From positions 1-64,000 of the forward strand of contig NZ_WKJN01000011.1 of assembly GCF_009674495.1 (NCBI RefSeq): a DNA stretch of 64,000 bases. Direction: 5' to 3'. How positions within the stretch are numbered: position 1 is the first letter of the stretch; every line of letters starts with the position of its first letter. The DNA comes from Duganella alba. Lineage in GTDB: Bacteria > Pseudomonadota > Gammaproteobacteria > Burkholderiales > Burkholderiaceae_D. This document shows positions 16,929 through 26,287 of the stretch, in pieces. The notes under the pieces are model-generated. The model was not told where the DNA came from, made no database searches, and saw nothing but the letters and a program-made list of their open reading frames with translations. A program made the position numbers and the translations under genes.

Positions 16929-17710
16929 GCGCTCGCCTTTCTGAAACGATGGGTAAATGTGGGGTCATACAGCTTGGAACGCGCCAGGGTTTCCCAGTGC
17001 AGCGCGCCCAGCGTGGGGCTGGCGACGATCATCGCCTGGCTTGCGATACCGGCCTCCCGGCATCGCTGTTTAATATCGGCCAAGGTGCCGCGGACGATTT
17101 TCTGTTCGCCCGGCCAACTGGCCTTGTGCACCACCAGCATCGGCGAATCCTCGGCCCAGCCGGCGCCGCGCAATGCGGTTTCCACCTTGTGCATCAGGGT
17201 GATGGACAGGAAGATGCAGATCGTGGTGCGGTGCGCGGCCAGACTGGCGAGGTCTTCGCCGTCCGGCATCGGCGTGCGGCCTTCGACGCGGGTGAGGATC
17301 ACGGTCTGTGTCACTTCCGGCAGCGTCATGGATTCGCCGGCGGCGGCCATCGAGGCCATGGCGGACGAGACGCCCGGCACCACGGACCATTCGATGCCCT
17401 CCGCGGTCAGCGGACGCGCCAGTTCGATCAGCGCGCCATACAGGCCAGGGTCGCCGGTTTGCAGGCGCACCACGGTGGCGTTGGTGCGCGCCTGTTCGAT
17501 CAGCCAGGCGGTCATCTCTTCCAGCGTCATGTCCTTGGAGTCGCGGATGGCGCAGCCGGGTGGTGCGTACAGCGTCACGGCGCGGTCGACCAGCGATCCG
17601 GCGAACAGCACCGCGCCAGCCTGCGACAGCAGTTTCTGGCCTTTGACGGTGATGAGTTCCGGGTCGCCGGGGCCGGCGCCGACGAACCAGATTTTTCCAA
17701 AGCTTGTCAT
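16925..17710 (-). CDS. cobM: Precorrin-4 / cobalt-precorrin-4 C11-methyltransferase
   Basis: A 261-residue tetrapyrrole methylase of the CobM/CbiF type. It shows the N-terminal VGAGPGDPELITVKG, LQTGDPGLYGALIE, VVPGVSSAMASMAAAGESMTLP and TRVEGRTPMP, all typical for C11 methylation. It lies directly after cbiO with a 4-base overlap. Confidence 0.94.
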   Translation of the reverse strand: MTSFGKIWFVGAGPGDPELITVKGQKLLSQAGAVLFAGSLVDRAVTLYAPPGCAIRDSKDMTLEEMTAWLIEQARTNATVVRLQTGDPGLYGALIELARPLTAEGIEWSVVPGVSSAMASMAAAGESMTLPEVTQTVILTRVEGRTPMPDGEDLASLAAHRTTICIFLSITLMHKVETALRGAGWAEDSPMLVVHKASWPGEQKIVRGTLADIKQRCREAGIASQAMIVASPTLGALHWETLARSKLYDPTFTHRFRKASA

Positions 17711-18561
17711 GCGGTGATCTCTCTTGAATTTTTAAGTGCGCGCAGGCTGTCGAGCAGGGCGTCGATGCTGCGTGGCGCCTGGCCTTCGGGCAGCACGCCC
17801 AGCGCCACCAGTTCGGCGTGCAATGCCAGTGCGGCGGGCGGACGCTGGCCGGCGGCTTGCAGCACTTCGGTTTGTGCGGCCAGTTGCTGCGCGGGGCCGG
17901 AGGCAATGCAGCGGCCGGCGGCCATCACGTGGATGTCGTCGGCCCAGCGCAGTGCGAAGTCGATGTCGTGGGTGGACAGCAGGATGGTGACGCCGCGCGC
18001 GGCGAGGCGGTCCAACAGTGCCGTCAATTCGGTTTGCATGGGGGCGTCGAGGCCGGCCATGGGTTCGTCGAGCAGCAGCACTTCCGGTTCCATCGCCAGC
18101 ACGCCGGCGATGCAGACGCGTTTTTTCTGGCCGAAGCTCAGTTGGTGCACGGCGCGGCGGGCTTGACCGAGCAGGCCGACGGCATCCAGTGCTGCGGCCA
18201 CGCGGGCGCGCACTTCGTCGGCGGGCAGGCCGAGGTTGAGGGGGCCGAAGGAGACGTCTTCTTCCACCAGTGCGGAGAACAGCTGGCGGTCGGGATTCTG
18301 GAACACCAGCCCTACGCGGCTGCGCAACGAGGTAAGTCCTTTGCGGCTGTAGTCGTAGGGCTGGCCGTCGTGGCGCAGCGTGCCGGCGGTTGGTTGCAGC
18401 AGGCCGTTCAGGTGCTGCAGGACGGTGGTTTTGCCGGCGCCGTTTGGACCAAGCAGCGCGTAGCGGCGGCCGCGTTGCAGCGTCAGCGTGCAGTCGCGCA
18501 GTCCGGTGCTGCCGTCCGGGTAGGTGTGATCGACGGCTTGCAACTCCAGGAGTGGGCTCAC
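17707..18561 (-). CDS. cbiO: Cobalt ECF transporter ATPase CbiO
   Basis: A 284-residue ABC ATPase: Walker A GPNGAGKTT, Q-loop FQNPDRQLFS (the QDR/Q form usual in ECF ATPases), signature LSFGQKKRV, Walker B VLLLDEPMAGLD and switch His STHD. It powers cobalt uptake with CbiM, CbiN and CbiQ. I start it at a GTG at 18561 (VSPLLELQAVDHTYPDG), whose GTGA overlaps the cbiQ stop; longer frames upstream run inside cbiQ. Confidence 0.93.
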   Translation of the reverse strand: MSPLLELQAVDHTYPDGSTGLRDCTLTLQRGRRYALLGPNGAGKTTVLQHLNGLLQPTAGTLRHDGQPYDYSRKGLTSLRSRVGLVFQNPDRQLFSALVEEDVSFGPLNLGLPADEVRARVAAALDAVGLLGQARRAVHQLSFGQKKRVCIAGVLAMEPEVLLLDEPMAGLDAPMQTELTALLDRLAARGVTILLSTHDIDFALRWADDIHVMAAGRCIASGPAQQLAAQTEVLQAAGQRPPAALALHAELVALGVLPEGQAPRSIDALLDSLRALKNSREITA

Positions 18562-19292
18562 AGGCGGTCTCCCAGGGCGATGGCGAGCATCAGCGCGCCG
18601 GCCAGTGCGGCCCAGGCTTGCTGGCGCGATGCGTGCGGGTAGGCGGTGGGCAGGAAGCGCAGCGTACCTTGGTAGGCGCGGGCGTCGGCGGCCATTTGCA
18701 GGGCGGCGGCGCGCTGCCACACTTGCACAGCCATCTGGCCAGCGAGCAGGCCGGTGGAGCGCCAGGCCTGACGGAAATTACGGTAGCCAAGGCGGGCGCT
18801 TTGGGCGGTGATGCTTTCTTCCCATGCCTGCTGCATCACGAACAGCATGCGGTAGCACAGCACCATCAGGTCCAGCAGCAGTTCCGGCGTGCGCAGGCGG
18901 CGCAGCAGGTTGAGCAGGTCGGGCATCGGCGTGGTGAGCACGAGGCCGAGCATCGCGGCCAGCATGGCGAATGAGCGCAGGGCGAGGTGCTCGATGGTCG
19001 GCAGCATGGCGGTGGTGAAGTTCCAGTGGCCGTTGGCGTCCGGGCCGAGCAGCATGGTCAGGCAGGACAGCAGCAGGAAGCCGAGTGGTGGCAGCGCGAC
19101 GGCGATGTAACTGCGCAGTTGCACGCGCGCGCCGAGCAGGGCGGCCAGCACCAGCACCGCCGTCAATGCGGCGAAGGCGACAGGGCTGTGCGCCAGCCAG
19201 GCCGCGACAAAGCCCGCCAGCGCAAACAGCGCCTTGGCCGACGGCGCCACATCGCGCCAGCGGCTGGCGTATGCCGACGACTCAATCAGCAC
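18558..19292 (-). CDS. cbiQ: Cobalt ECF transporter transmembrane protein CbiQ
   Basis: A 244-residue membrane protein ([14 protein letters not shown] at the start) with several transmembrane helices and the coupling-helix regions of ECF T-components (ARLGYRNFRQAW; QMAADARAYQG). It links CbiO to the substrate components CbiM/CbiN. The likely start is a GTG at 19292, 10 bases inside the end of cbiN. The start is uncertain because no clear ribosome site is seen. Confidence 0.88.
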   Translation of the reverse strand: MLIESSAYASRWRDVAPSAKALFALAGFVAAWLAHSPVAFAALTAVLVLAALLGARVQLRSYIAVALPPLGFLLLSCLTMLLGPDANGHWNFTTAMLPTIEHLALRSFAMLAAMLGLVLTTPMPDLLNLLRRLRTPELLLDLMVLCYRMLFVMQQAWEESITAQSARLGYRNFRQAWRSTGLLAGQMAVQVWQRAAALQMAADARAYQGTLRFLPTAYPHASRQQAWAALAGALMLAIALGDRL

Positions 19293-19734
19293 GACGGTCC
19301 TGGAGCATAGGCGATGCCGAGACGCCCAAAGGCGCGGCGGTCGCCGGGCCAGCGGCGGCGTTGATAGCAGCGGCGTAGGCGGCGGCAGCGTGCGCCGCGT
19401 TGGCATCCGGCGCGGATGCGCCAACTTCGCGGCGCGCGCGTTCGCGGGCGACGGACATGCCGAGCCAGAAGCCGATGACGCCGGCGCCGATGGCCGCTTG
19501 CAGGGCGAACAGCAGCGATGCGATTTCGTCGCTGGCCGGCTCGAACACAGGCGAGAACCACGGCTTGTAGCCAGGCGAGATATCGCCGATGGCCCGCTGT
19601 GCGCGGTCATCGGCGCCGGTGAAGATGGCGCTAACCTCGCCACCCGGCGCCGCCGGCGGTGCGCTGATCAGCCACAAAGGCAGCACCGTCAGCAGCACGA
19701 TGGCCAGCCACACCAGCCAGGTGCGCGCCTTCAT
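19282..19734 (-). CDS. cbiN: Cobalt ECF transporter component CbiN
   Basis: A 150-residue protein with a first membrane helix at residues 6-24, an extracytoplasmic loop containing [20 protein letters not shown] (the CbiN hallmark) and a second helix near 70-93 ([21 protein letters not shown]). It is required with CbiM for cobalt uptake. An Ala-rich C-terminal tail of about 45 residues is longer than in typical CbiN. Confidence 0.9.
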   Translation of the reverse strand: MKARTWLVWLAIVLLTVLPLWLISAPPAAPGGEVSAIFTGADDRAQRAIGDISPGYKPWFSPVFEPASDEIASLLFALQAAIGAGVIGFWLGMSVARERARREVGASAPDANAAHAAAAYAAAINAAAGPATAAPLGVSASPMLQDRRAD

Positions 19735-20414
19735 ACGCTACCTTTCCGCGCGCCGAGCGTCATCACCGGCAGCGCGCGCAGTTCGTGGGCGTTGAAGCGC
19801 ACCATGGCGTTCACCACCAGCACCGTCAGCAGACCTTCGCTGATGGCGATCGGCACCTGCGTCAACGCGAAGATGCCGGCAAACTTGAAGAAGGAAACAC
19901 TAAAACCGCCCACCGCCGCCGGAAACGCCAGCGCCAGTTGCACCGACGTGGTCACATACGTCGCCAGGTCGCCGATCGACGCGGCCAGGAACACCGCCAC
20001 GGAACGCGACAAGCCCAGCGCCGCCACCGCGCGCAGCACGCCATAGGACACGAACGGACCGACAATCGCCATCGAGAACACATTCGCGCCCAGCGTCGTC
20101 AGCCCGCCGTGCGCCATCAGCAGCGCCTGGAACAGCAGCACCACAAAGCCGACCGGCACCATCGCCGCCGGCCCGAACAGCGCCGCGCCGAGGCCAACGC
20201 CGGTGGGATGCGAACAACTGCCCGTCACCGACGGCAACTTGAGCGCCGACAGCAGAAACGCGAACGCCGCCGCCACGCCCAGCAGCATGCGCCGCTCGGG
20301 ATGGGCCTGCAGATCGCGGCCGATAGAGCGCAAGCCCCAGGCTAAAAAAGGTAAGGAAACGGCTGCCCAGCCGAGCGCGTGCGCTGGCGGCAAAAAGCCT
20401 TCCATGATGTGCAT
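19731..20414 (-). CDS. cbiM: Cobalt ECF transporter substrate-capture protein CbiM
   Basis: A 227-residue membrane protein starting [10 protein letters not shown], whose N-terminal Met-His pair binds Co2+ in this family. Further hallmarks are [14 protein letters not shown] and [14 protein letters not shown]. First gene of the operon, preceded by a B12 riboswitch and GGGAGG at 20421-20427. Confidence 0.95.
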   Translation of the reverse strand: MHIMEGFLPPAHALGWAAVSLPFLAWGLRSIGRDLQAHPERRMLLGVAAAFAFLLSALKLPSVTGSCSHPTGVGLGAALFGPAAMVPVGFVVLLFQALLMAHGGLTTLGANVFSMAIVGPFVSYGVLRAVAALGLSRSVAVFLAASIGDLATYVTTSVQLALAFPAAVGGFSVSFFKFAGIFALTQVPIAISEGLLTVLVVNAMVRFNAHELRALPVMTLGARKGSV

Positions 20415-20420
20415 TCGAAA

Positions 20421-20459
20421 CCTCCCGTCGAATGGGCTATATGGACACCAAGGCGGGAG
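20421..20459 (-). promoter_or_regulatory. Likely Shine-Dalgarno-sequestering hairpin in front of cbiM
   Basis: On the minus strand the ribosome site CGGGAGG (20421-20427) can pair with CTCCCG (20454-20459), leaving a loop of about 26 bases. Such pairing would form the expression platform of the upstream B12 riboswitch and would act on translation. This is inferred from complementarity only. Confidence 0.5.
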
Positions 20460-20544
20460 CAGGAAAGGACGGTCGACGGGGGCGGAAGGCGAAAAGCCGG
20501 TCGACAGCGGCTTCCCGTAACCCCGGGGAATGGTGCTGGACTTT

Positions 20545-20703
20545 TTGGGCCGGTATTCTGGCTCGCCTTCATCCTTCTCCGTGTCTTCCCGCGTGTTACG
20601 GCAGTGACGTGTTGACGGAGTCGTCTGGCTTACAGCAGCGGGGGCTGCACCGGAATTACACCGGTTTCCCGTTTAACGCCTAAAAATTCGGCGCACCCAA
20701 GGA
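20545..20703 (-). promoter_or_regulatory. Cobalamin (B12) riboswitch aptamer
   Basis: Read on the minus strand the region contains the conserved aptamer blocks in order: GGGTGC near the 5' end, CGGGAAACCGGTG followed by AATTCCGGTGCAG, CCCCGCTGCTGTAA, a B12-box-like GTCACTGCCG, and GCGAGCCAGAATACCGG at the 3' end. It sits between the operon promoter and cbiM, so vitamin B12 should lower expression of cobalt uptake and corrin synthesis genes. Limits are approximate. Confidence 0.92.
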
Positions 20704-20707
20704 TCGC

Positions 20708-20737
20708 ATCTTACACTAGCGGCTTGAACCATGCCAA
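20708..20737 (-). promoter_or_regulatory. Probable sigma-70 promoter of the cobalamin operon
   Basis: On the minus strand TTGGCA (20732-20737) and TAAGAT (20708-20713) are separated by 18 bases, which would start transcription just at the 5' end of the riboswitch. Predicted by eye. Confidence 0.5.
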
Positions 20738-20799
20738 GCGAAACCCAAACCGCCTCGCAGCCGGTATCATTCGCTCTGGAACGTCAAAAAGGAAATGCA

Positions 20800-21519
20800 A
20801 TGGCAGCGCTGGGGAAAGTCTATTTGATCGGAGCAGGGCCGGGCGCCGCCGACCTGATCACCGTGCGCGGTGCGCGTCTGCTGGCGCAAGCCGAGGTTGT
20901 GCTGTACGACGCCTTGGTCACGCCGGAAATGCTGGCCCTGTGTTCGCAGGCAAAGCTGATTTCGGTCGGCAAACGCTCCGGCCAGCGCTCCACCGCGCAA
21001 ACCGTGATCAACCAGCAACTGGTCGACTGCGCGCAGCGCTACCAGCTGGTGGTGCGCCTGAAGGGCGGCGACCCGATGCTGTTCGGCCGCGCCGACGAGG
21101 AACTGCGCGCGCTGGAAGCCGAAGGGATCGAAGTGGAAGTGGTGCCCGGCATCACCACCGCGCTGGCCGCCGCCGCCGCCACCAAGCAGCCGCTGACCCG
21201 GCGCGGCGTCGCCCGCAGCGTGGCGTTCTTCACGTCCAGCACCGCGCCCAACGAGCCGGACCATCCGTCGCTGCCGGAAACCGATACCCTGGTGCAATAC
21301 ATGGGCGGCCGGGAAGCCGCCGCCACCGCCGGGCGCCTGCTGGCCGAGGGCCGCCGCCCGGATCTGCCGGTGGTGGTGGTGGAAAATTGCAGCCGCGCGG
21401 ACCAGCGCATCCTGCGCATGACGCTGAGCGGACTGGCCGGCGGCCTGGACGCGGCGCAAGGCCCGGTGCTGGTGATGATCGGCGAAGCGCTGCAACAACG
21501 TTCCCACCAGCCAAGTTAA
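20800..21519 (+). CDS. cobA: Uroporphyrinogen-III C-methyltransferase (SUMT)
   Basis: A 239-residue single-function SUMT that makes precorrin-2 from uroporphyrinogen III. Hallmarks are LIGAGPGAADLITVRG, VLYDALV, VGKRSGQRSTAQ, RLKGGDPMLFGRADEE and VVPGITTALAAAA. It lacks the CysG oxidase/chelatase domain. AAAAAGGAAA lies just before the ATG at 20800, which I prefer to an ATG at 20731. It is divergent from the cobalamin operon and supplies its substrate; it may also serve siroheme. Confidence 0.93.
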   Translation: MAALGKVYLIGAGPGAADLITVRGARLLAQAEVVLYDALVTPEMLALCSQAKLISVGKRSGQRSTAQTVINQQLVDCAQRYQLVVRLKGGDPMLFGRADEELRALEAEGIEVEVVPGITTALAAAAATKQPLTRRGVARSVAFFTSSTAPNEPDHPSLPETDTLVQYMGGREAAATAGRLLAEGRRPDLPVVVVENCSRADQRILRMTLSGLAGGLDAAQGPVLVMIGEALQQRSHQPS

Positions 21520-21534
21520 ACAAGCGCAATAAAA

Positions 21535-21554
21535 TACTGGTATTATGTACAGTG
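21535..21554. promoter_or_regulatory. uvrA: LexA (SOS) box upstream of uvrA
   Basis: TACTGGTATTATGTACAGTG matches the SOS box CTGT-N8-ACAG with one change (CTGG), in the correct flanking context TA...TG. It lies about 90 bases before the uvrA start and covers a -10-like TATTAT. Confidence 0.75.
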
Positions 21555-21645
21555 TTAGCCTCCGCACGCACAAACCTGCGTGCCCCCGGCGCAAGTAATC
21601 AAACCCGGCTATAGTGACGGGTTGACTCTAAAGGCCCAAAATCCC

Positions 21646-24492
21646 ATGGAACAGATCCGCATTCGCGGCGCACGCACGCACAACCTGAAAAACATCAATC
21701 TTGATCTGCCACGCAACAAGCTGATCGTGATCACCGGCTTGTCGGGTTCCGGCAAGTCTTCGCTGGCGTTTGACACGCTGTACGCCGAAGGCCAGCGCCG
21801 CTATGTGGAATCGCTGTCGGCCTACGCCCGCCAGTTCCTGCAACTGATGGAAAAGCCGGACGTCGACCTGATCGAAGGCCTGTCGCCGGCCATCTCGATC
21901 GAGCAGAAAGCCACCTCGCACAATCCGCGTTCGACGGTCGGCACCGTGACCGAGATCCACGACTATCTGCGCCTGCTGTACGCACGCGTCGGCACGCCGT
22001 ACTGCATCAACCACCCGGACCAGGCGCTGGCCGCACAAACCGTGTCGCAGATGGTCGACGCGGTGCTGGCCCTGCCGGCCGACACCAAGCTGATGATCCT
22101 GGCGCCGGTGGTGGCCAACCGCAAGGGCGAGCACTCGGACCTGTTCGAATCGATGCAGGCGCAGGGCTTCGTGCGCTTCCGCGTACAGAGCGGCACGCAT
22201 GACGCCAAGATCTATGAAGTGGACGACCTGCCGAAGCTGAAGAAAACCGAGAAGCACACCATCGACGTGGTGATCGACCGCGTCAAGGTCAGCGCCGACA
22301 TCAAGCAACGCCTCGCCGAAAGCTTCGAGACCGCGCTGCGCCTGGCCGATGGCCGCGCCGTGGCGCTGGAAATGGATACCGGCACGGAGCACGTCTACTC
22401 CAACAAATTCGCCTGCAATATCTGCGGCTACTCGCTGCAGGAGCTGGAACCGCGCCTGTTCTCGTTCAATAACCCGATGGGCGCCTGCCCGGAATGCGAC
22501 GGCCTCGGTCACATCGAGTTCTTCGATCCGAAGCGCATCGTCGCCTTCCCCAACCTGTCGCTGGCTTCCGGCGCGGTCAAGGGGTGGGACCGCCGCAACC
22601 AGTTCTACTTCCAGATGCTGTCCAACCTGGCGGCCTACTACGAGTTCGACCTGGACCTGCCGTTCGAGCAGTTGCCGAAGGCGTCGCAGGAAGTGATCCT
22701 GCACGGTTCGGGCAAGCAGCAGATCCCGTTCACCTACATCAATGAGCGCGGCCGCACCGTGGTCAAGGAGCACGCGTTCGAAGGCGTGGTCACCAACCTG
22801 GCGCGCCGCTACCGCGAAACCGATTCGATGGCGGTAAAAGAGGAACTGGCGAAGTTCATCAACGAGAAAAAATGTCCTTCGTGCGAAGGCGCGCGCCTGC
22901 GCATCGAGGCGCGCTACGTCAAGGTCGGCAGCGGCAAGCAGGAACGCGCGATCTACGAGATCGCCGAGAAGCCGCTGCGCGAGACGCTGTCGTTCTTCGA
23001 ACAGCTGAAGCTCAAGGGCGCGAAGAAGGAAATCGCCGACCGCGTGGTGAAAGAGATCATCTCGCGCCTGCAGTTCCTGAACAACGTCGGCCTCGATTAC
23101 CTGTCGCTCGACCGCAGCGCCGATACGCTGTCGGGCGGCGAAGCGCAGCGTATCCGCCTGGCGTCGCAGATCGGTTCCGGCCTGACCGGCGTGATGTACG
23201 TGCTGGATGAACCGTCGATCGGCCTGCACCAGCGCGACAACGACCGCCTGATCGACACCCTGCGCCACCTGCGCGACATCGGCAACAGCGTGCTGGTGGT
23301 GGAGCACGACGAAGACGCGATCCGCACCGCCGACTACGTGGTCGACATGGGCCCCGGCGCTGGCGTGCATGGCGGCGAAGTGATCGCCGCCGGTTCGCTG
23401 AAGGACATCCTGAAGAACAAGAAGTCGCTGACCGCGCAGTACCTGAACGGCACGCGCAAGATCGAAGTACCGGCGAAGCGCCACGTGGCCGATCCGGATC
23501 GCCAGCTGGTGATCACCGGCGCCACCGGCAACAACCTGAAAAAAGTGACGCTGAAGCTGCCGGTCGGCCTGATGACCTGCGTGACCGGCGTGTCCGGCTC
23601 CGGCAAGTCGACGCTGATCAACGACACGCTGTTCCCGGCGCTGTCGCGCCACCTGTACGGTTCGCAGACCGAACCGGCGCCGCACGACACCATCAGCGGC
23701 CTGGAACACTTCGACAAGGTGATCTCGGTCGACCAGGCGCCGATCGGCCGCACACCGCGTTCGAATCCGGCCACCTACACCGGTCTGTTCACGCCGATCC
23801 GCGATTTGTTCGCGACGGTGCCGACCGCCAAGGAACGCGGCTACAGCGCCGGCCGTTTCTCGTTCAACGTCAAGGGCGGCCGCTGCGAAGCCTGCCAGGG
23901 CGATGGCGTGATCAAGGTCGAGATGCACTTCCTGCCGGACGTCTACGTGCCGTGCGACGTTTGCCACGGCAAGCGCTATAACCGCGAAACGCTGGAAGTC
24001 CAGTACAAGGGCAAGAACATCACCGAGATCCTCGACATGACGGTCGAAGATGCGCACGAGTTCTTCAAGCCGGTGCCGCTGATCGCGCGCAAGCTGCATA
24101 CGCTGCTGGACGTGGGCCTGGGCTACATCAAGCTGGGTCAGAGCGCGACCACGCTGTCGGGCGGCGAGGCGCAGCGCGTCAAGCTGTCGCTGGAACTGTC
24201 CAAGCGCGATACCGGCCGCACGCTGTACATCCTGGACGAGCCGACCACCGGTCTGCACTTCCACGATATCGACCTGCTGCTGAAGGTGATCCACCGTCTG
24301 CGCGACCAGGGCAACACGCTGGTCATCATCGAGCACAATCTCGATGTGATCAAGACCGCCGACTGGCTGGTCGACCTGGGACCGGAAGGCGGCGCGGGCG
24401 GCGGCAAGATCATCGCCAGCGGTTCGCCGGAAGACGTGGCGGCCAATCCTGCCAGCGTGACCGGCAAATACCTGGTGCCGCTGCTGAAGTAA
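21646..24492 (+). CDS. uvrA: Excinuclease ABC subunit A
   Basis: A 948-residue UvrA, the damage-sensing ATPase of nucleotide excision repair. Two ABC modules are seen (Walker [10 protein letters not shown] near residue 32 and GVSGSGKST near 650; signatures [13 protein letters not shown] and [12 protein letters not shown]) and two zinc modules (CNICGY...CPECDG and CEACQGDG...CDVCHG). The start [17 protein letters not shown] at 21646 matches the family; an in-frame ATG at 21580 would add 22 unrelated residues. A LexA box upstream indicates SOS control. Confidence 0.97.
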   Translation: MEQIRIRGARTHNLKNINLDLPRNKLIVITGLSGSGKSSLAFDTLYAEGQRRYVESLSAYARQFLQLMEKPDVDLIEGLSPAISIEQKATSHNPRSTVGTVTEIHDYLRLLYARVGTPYCINHPDQALAAQTVSQMVDAVLALPADTKLMILAPVVANRKGEHSDLFESMQAQGFVRFRVQSGTHDAKIYEVDDLPKLKKTEKHTIDVVIDRVKVSADIKQRLAESFETALRLADGRAVALEMDTGTEHVYSNKFACNICGYSLQELEPRLFSFNNPMGACPECDGLGHIEFFDPKRIVAFPNLSLASGAVKGWDRRNQFYFQMLSNLAAYYEFDLDLPFEQLPKASQEVILHGSGKQQIPFTYINERGRTVVKEHAFEGVVTNLARRYRETDSMAVKEELAKFINEKKCPSCEGARLRIEARYVKVGSGKQERAIYEIAEKPLRETLSFFEQLKLKGAKKEIADRVVKEIISRLQFLNNVGLDYLSLDRSADTLSGGEAQRIRLASQIGSGLTGVMYVLDEPSIGLHQRDNDRLIDTLRHLRDIGNSVLVVEHDEDAIRTADYVVDMGPGAGVHGGEVIAAGSLKDILKNKKSLTAQYLNGTRKIEVPAKRHVADPDRQLVITGATGNNLKKVTLKLPVGLMTCVTGVSGSGKSTLINDTLFPALSRHLYGSQTEPAPHDTISGLEHFDKVISVDQAPIGRTPRSNPATYTGLFTPIRDLFATVPTAKERGYSAGRFSFNVKGGRCEACQGDGVIKVEMHFLPDVYVPCDVCHGKRYNRETLEVQYKGKNITEILDMTVEDAHEFFKPVPLIARKLHTLLDVGLGYIKLGQSATTLSGGEAQRVKLSLELSKRDTGRTLYILDEPTTGLHFHDIDLLLKVIHRLRDQGNTLVIIEHNLDVIKTADWLVDLGPEGGAGGGKIIASGSPEDVAANPASVTGKYLVPLLK

Positions 24493-24494
24493 TC

Positions 24495-25397
24495 ATGAAG
24501 CGGGATCTCGCACCCACCCGCCTCGATCACATGATCGACATCGTCCGGCACCATGCGCCGGACGAGCGGCGGGTGGCGACGGCCATCCCCTTCCTGTCGC
24601 TGCTGCGCTCTTCCCATCCCACGCCGGTGACACGCGGCGTGCTCAAACCCTCGTGCTGCGTGATCCTGCAGGGTCACAAACGTGTGCATCTCTCCGACGA
24701 AGTGCTCGACTACGGCCCCGGCGAGTACCTGGTGGTGTCGGTCGACATGCCGGCCTCCGGCCACATCGTCAGCGCCACGGCCGACAAGCCGTATCTGCTG
24801 CTGAACATCGAGCTCGATCCGCAGGAAATCGCCGCCATCGTATTGGAAGCGAAGATCGCCATCGATTCCGAGCAGCCGGTGCGCGGCGCCTTCGTCGGCA
24901 AGACCGATGACGCCTTGCAGGAGTCCTTGTACCAGCTGGTGCGCCTGCTGCAGGCGCCGCCGGCGGAAGCGGCCTTCCTGGCCGTGGGCCTGAAACGCGA
25001 AATCATCTACCGCCTGCTGACCGGCGCCTACGGCCGCCAGCTGTATCAGAATGTGGTGCTGGACCAGCAGGACCGCGGCATCAGCAAGGCCATCGCCTGG
25101 CTCAAGGACCATTACGACCAGTCGATCAAGGTGGAAGACCTGGCGCAGGCCACCAATATGAGCGTCTCCAGTCTGCACCACCGCTTCAAGGCCGTAACCA
25201 CCATGGGACCGATGCAGTACCAGAAGCAGCTGCGCCTGCAACAGGCGCGCAACCTGCTGCTGAACGGCGATGTCGACGCCACCACCGCCGCCTACAAGGT
25301 CGGCTACGAAAGCGCCTCGCAATTCAGCCGCGAATACCGCCGCCTGTTCGGCGCGCCGCCGATGCAGGACATCAAAAAACTACGAGCCGCGCCATGA
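24495..25397 (+). CDS. AraC-family transcriptional regulator
   Basis: A 300-residue regulator with an N-terminal cupin-like effector domain (about 25-175) of the AraC_N type and a C-terminal double helix-turn-helix (about 195-295: VEDLAQATNMSVSSLHHRFKAVTTMGPMQYQKQ, then DATTAAYKVGYESASQFSREYRRLFG). It starts two bases after the uvrA stop and its own stop overlaps the next gene's ATG (ATGA). Its target is unknown. Confidence 0.92.
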   Translation: MKRDLAPTRLDHMIDIVRHHAPDERRVATAIPFLSLLRSSHPTPVTRGVLKPSCCVILQGHKRVHLSDEVLDYGPGEYLVVSVDMPASGHIVSATADKPYLLLNIELDPQEIAAIVLEAKIAIDSEQPVRGAFVGKTDDALQESLYQLVRLLQAPPAEAAFLAVGLKREIIYRLLTGAYGRQLYQNVVLDQQDRGISKAIAWLKDHYDQSIKVEDLAQATNMSVSSLHHRFKAVTTMGPMQYQKQLRLQQARNLLLNGDVDATTAAYKVGYESASQFSREYRRLFGAPPMQDIKKLRAAP

Positions 25398-26287
25398 AGA
25401 TCAACACGAAACGTTTGCTGCCATTTGGCGCGGTATTGCTGGTGCTTGCCATCGCCGGTCTGCTGGCCGACAAGGCCTGGTCGGAAAAGCAGCAGCAGCT
25501 CGACCTGATCACCGATTTCTACCGCGACCATCTGGCGCGGCCGGACAGCCGCCTGGCCAGCCAGCTGCCGCCGGGGACGTTCTACTCCAGGGAGCTGGAA
25601 GCGCTGGTCGATGCCAACAGCCAGCTGTGTTACAGCCTGTCGCGCGGCGACGATGTCTGCGGCTATGGCGCCGACGCGGACGTGTTCCTGCAAACGCAGG
25701 AAGCCTCGCCGACGCTGGACTTCGACCGCTCCAGCTTCAAGGTCAGCCGCGTTGGCGAAAACATCGTGGAAGCCACCTTCAACGTCTATCCCGACATGGG
25801 CACGGCCTACGACCGCCAGATCCGCTACGTGCTGGTGGAGGAAGACGAAGGCTGGCGCGTCGACGACATGCTGTTCTCCGACGGCCGCTCGATGCGCCAG
25901 GAGATCCAGCAGGAGAACGACGCCATCCTGTCGCGCGCCCGCGACCTGGGCGATACGGCCGGCTGGGTGTTCAACTATCTCGGCAATGAAGAAATGCTGG
26001 ACCGCGCGGTGCGCTTCATCGCCTTCCCGGTGCAGGTGTGCGACCAGTACGGCGCCTGCGCCGCCATGAAGCGCGACGATCCGCGCCTGTTGCAGGCGCT
26101 GGATGCGCTGGCCGACAGCAAGCCGGATATCGGCAACCTGCCCAAGCCGGGCGATGTGCAGGCCAGCGACGGCAAGGTGGTTGCGGTCAGCGCGCTGGAC
26201 TTCACGTTCCAGAACCGCGCATGGTGGGTGAACCGGATCGATCTGCGCCGCCTGCCGGCATCGCCGCTAGCGCCACGCCATGAATAA
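25394..26287 (+). CDS. Membrane-anchored or exported protein of unknown function
   Basis: A 297-residue protein with an N-terminal hydrophobic segment (residues 9-25, LPFGAVLLVLAIAGLLA) acting as a signal or anchor. The rest is soluble and acidic, with a region near 45-160 that looks like the small alpha/beta folds of DUF3828-type proteins (FYRDHL, DDMLFSDGRSMR), but I am not sure. It is translationally coupled to the AraC gene and its 3' end overlaps the convergent DUF1028 gene by 21 bases. Confidence 0.75.
   Translation: MKINTKRLLPFGAVLLVLAIAGLLADKAWSEKQQQLDLITDFYRDHLARPDSRLASQLPPGTFYSRELEALVDANSQLCYSLSRGDDVCGYGADADVFLQTQEASPTLDFDRSSFKVSRVGENIVEATFNVYPDMGTAYDRQIRYVLVEEDEGWRVDDMLFSDGRSMRQEIQQENDAILSRARDLGDTAGWVFNYLGNEEMLDRAVRFIAFPVQVCDQYGACAAMKRDDPRLLQALDALADSKPDIGNLPKPGDVQASDGKVVAVSALDFTFQNRAWWVNRIDLRRLPASPLAPRHE

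Noticed and set aside
20731..20799. cobA starting at ATG 20731
   Set aside because: The first 23 residues have no family look, overlap the opposite promoter, and a good ribosome site precedes ATG 20800.
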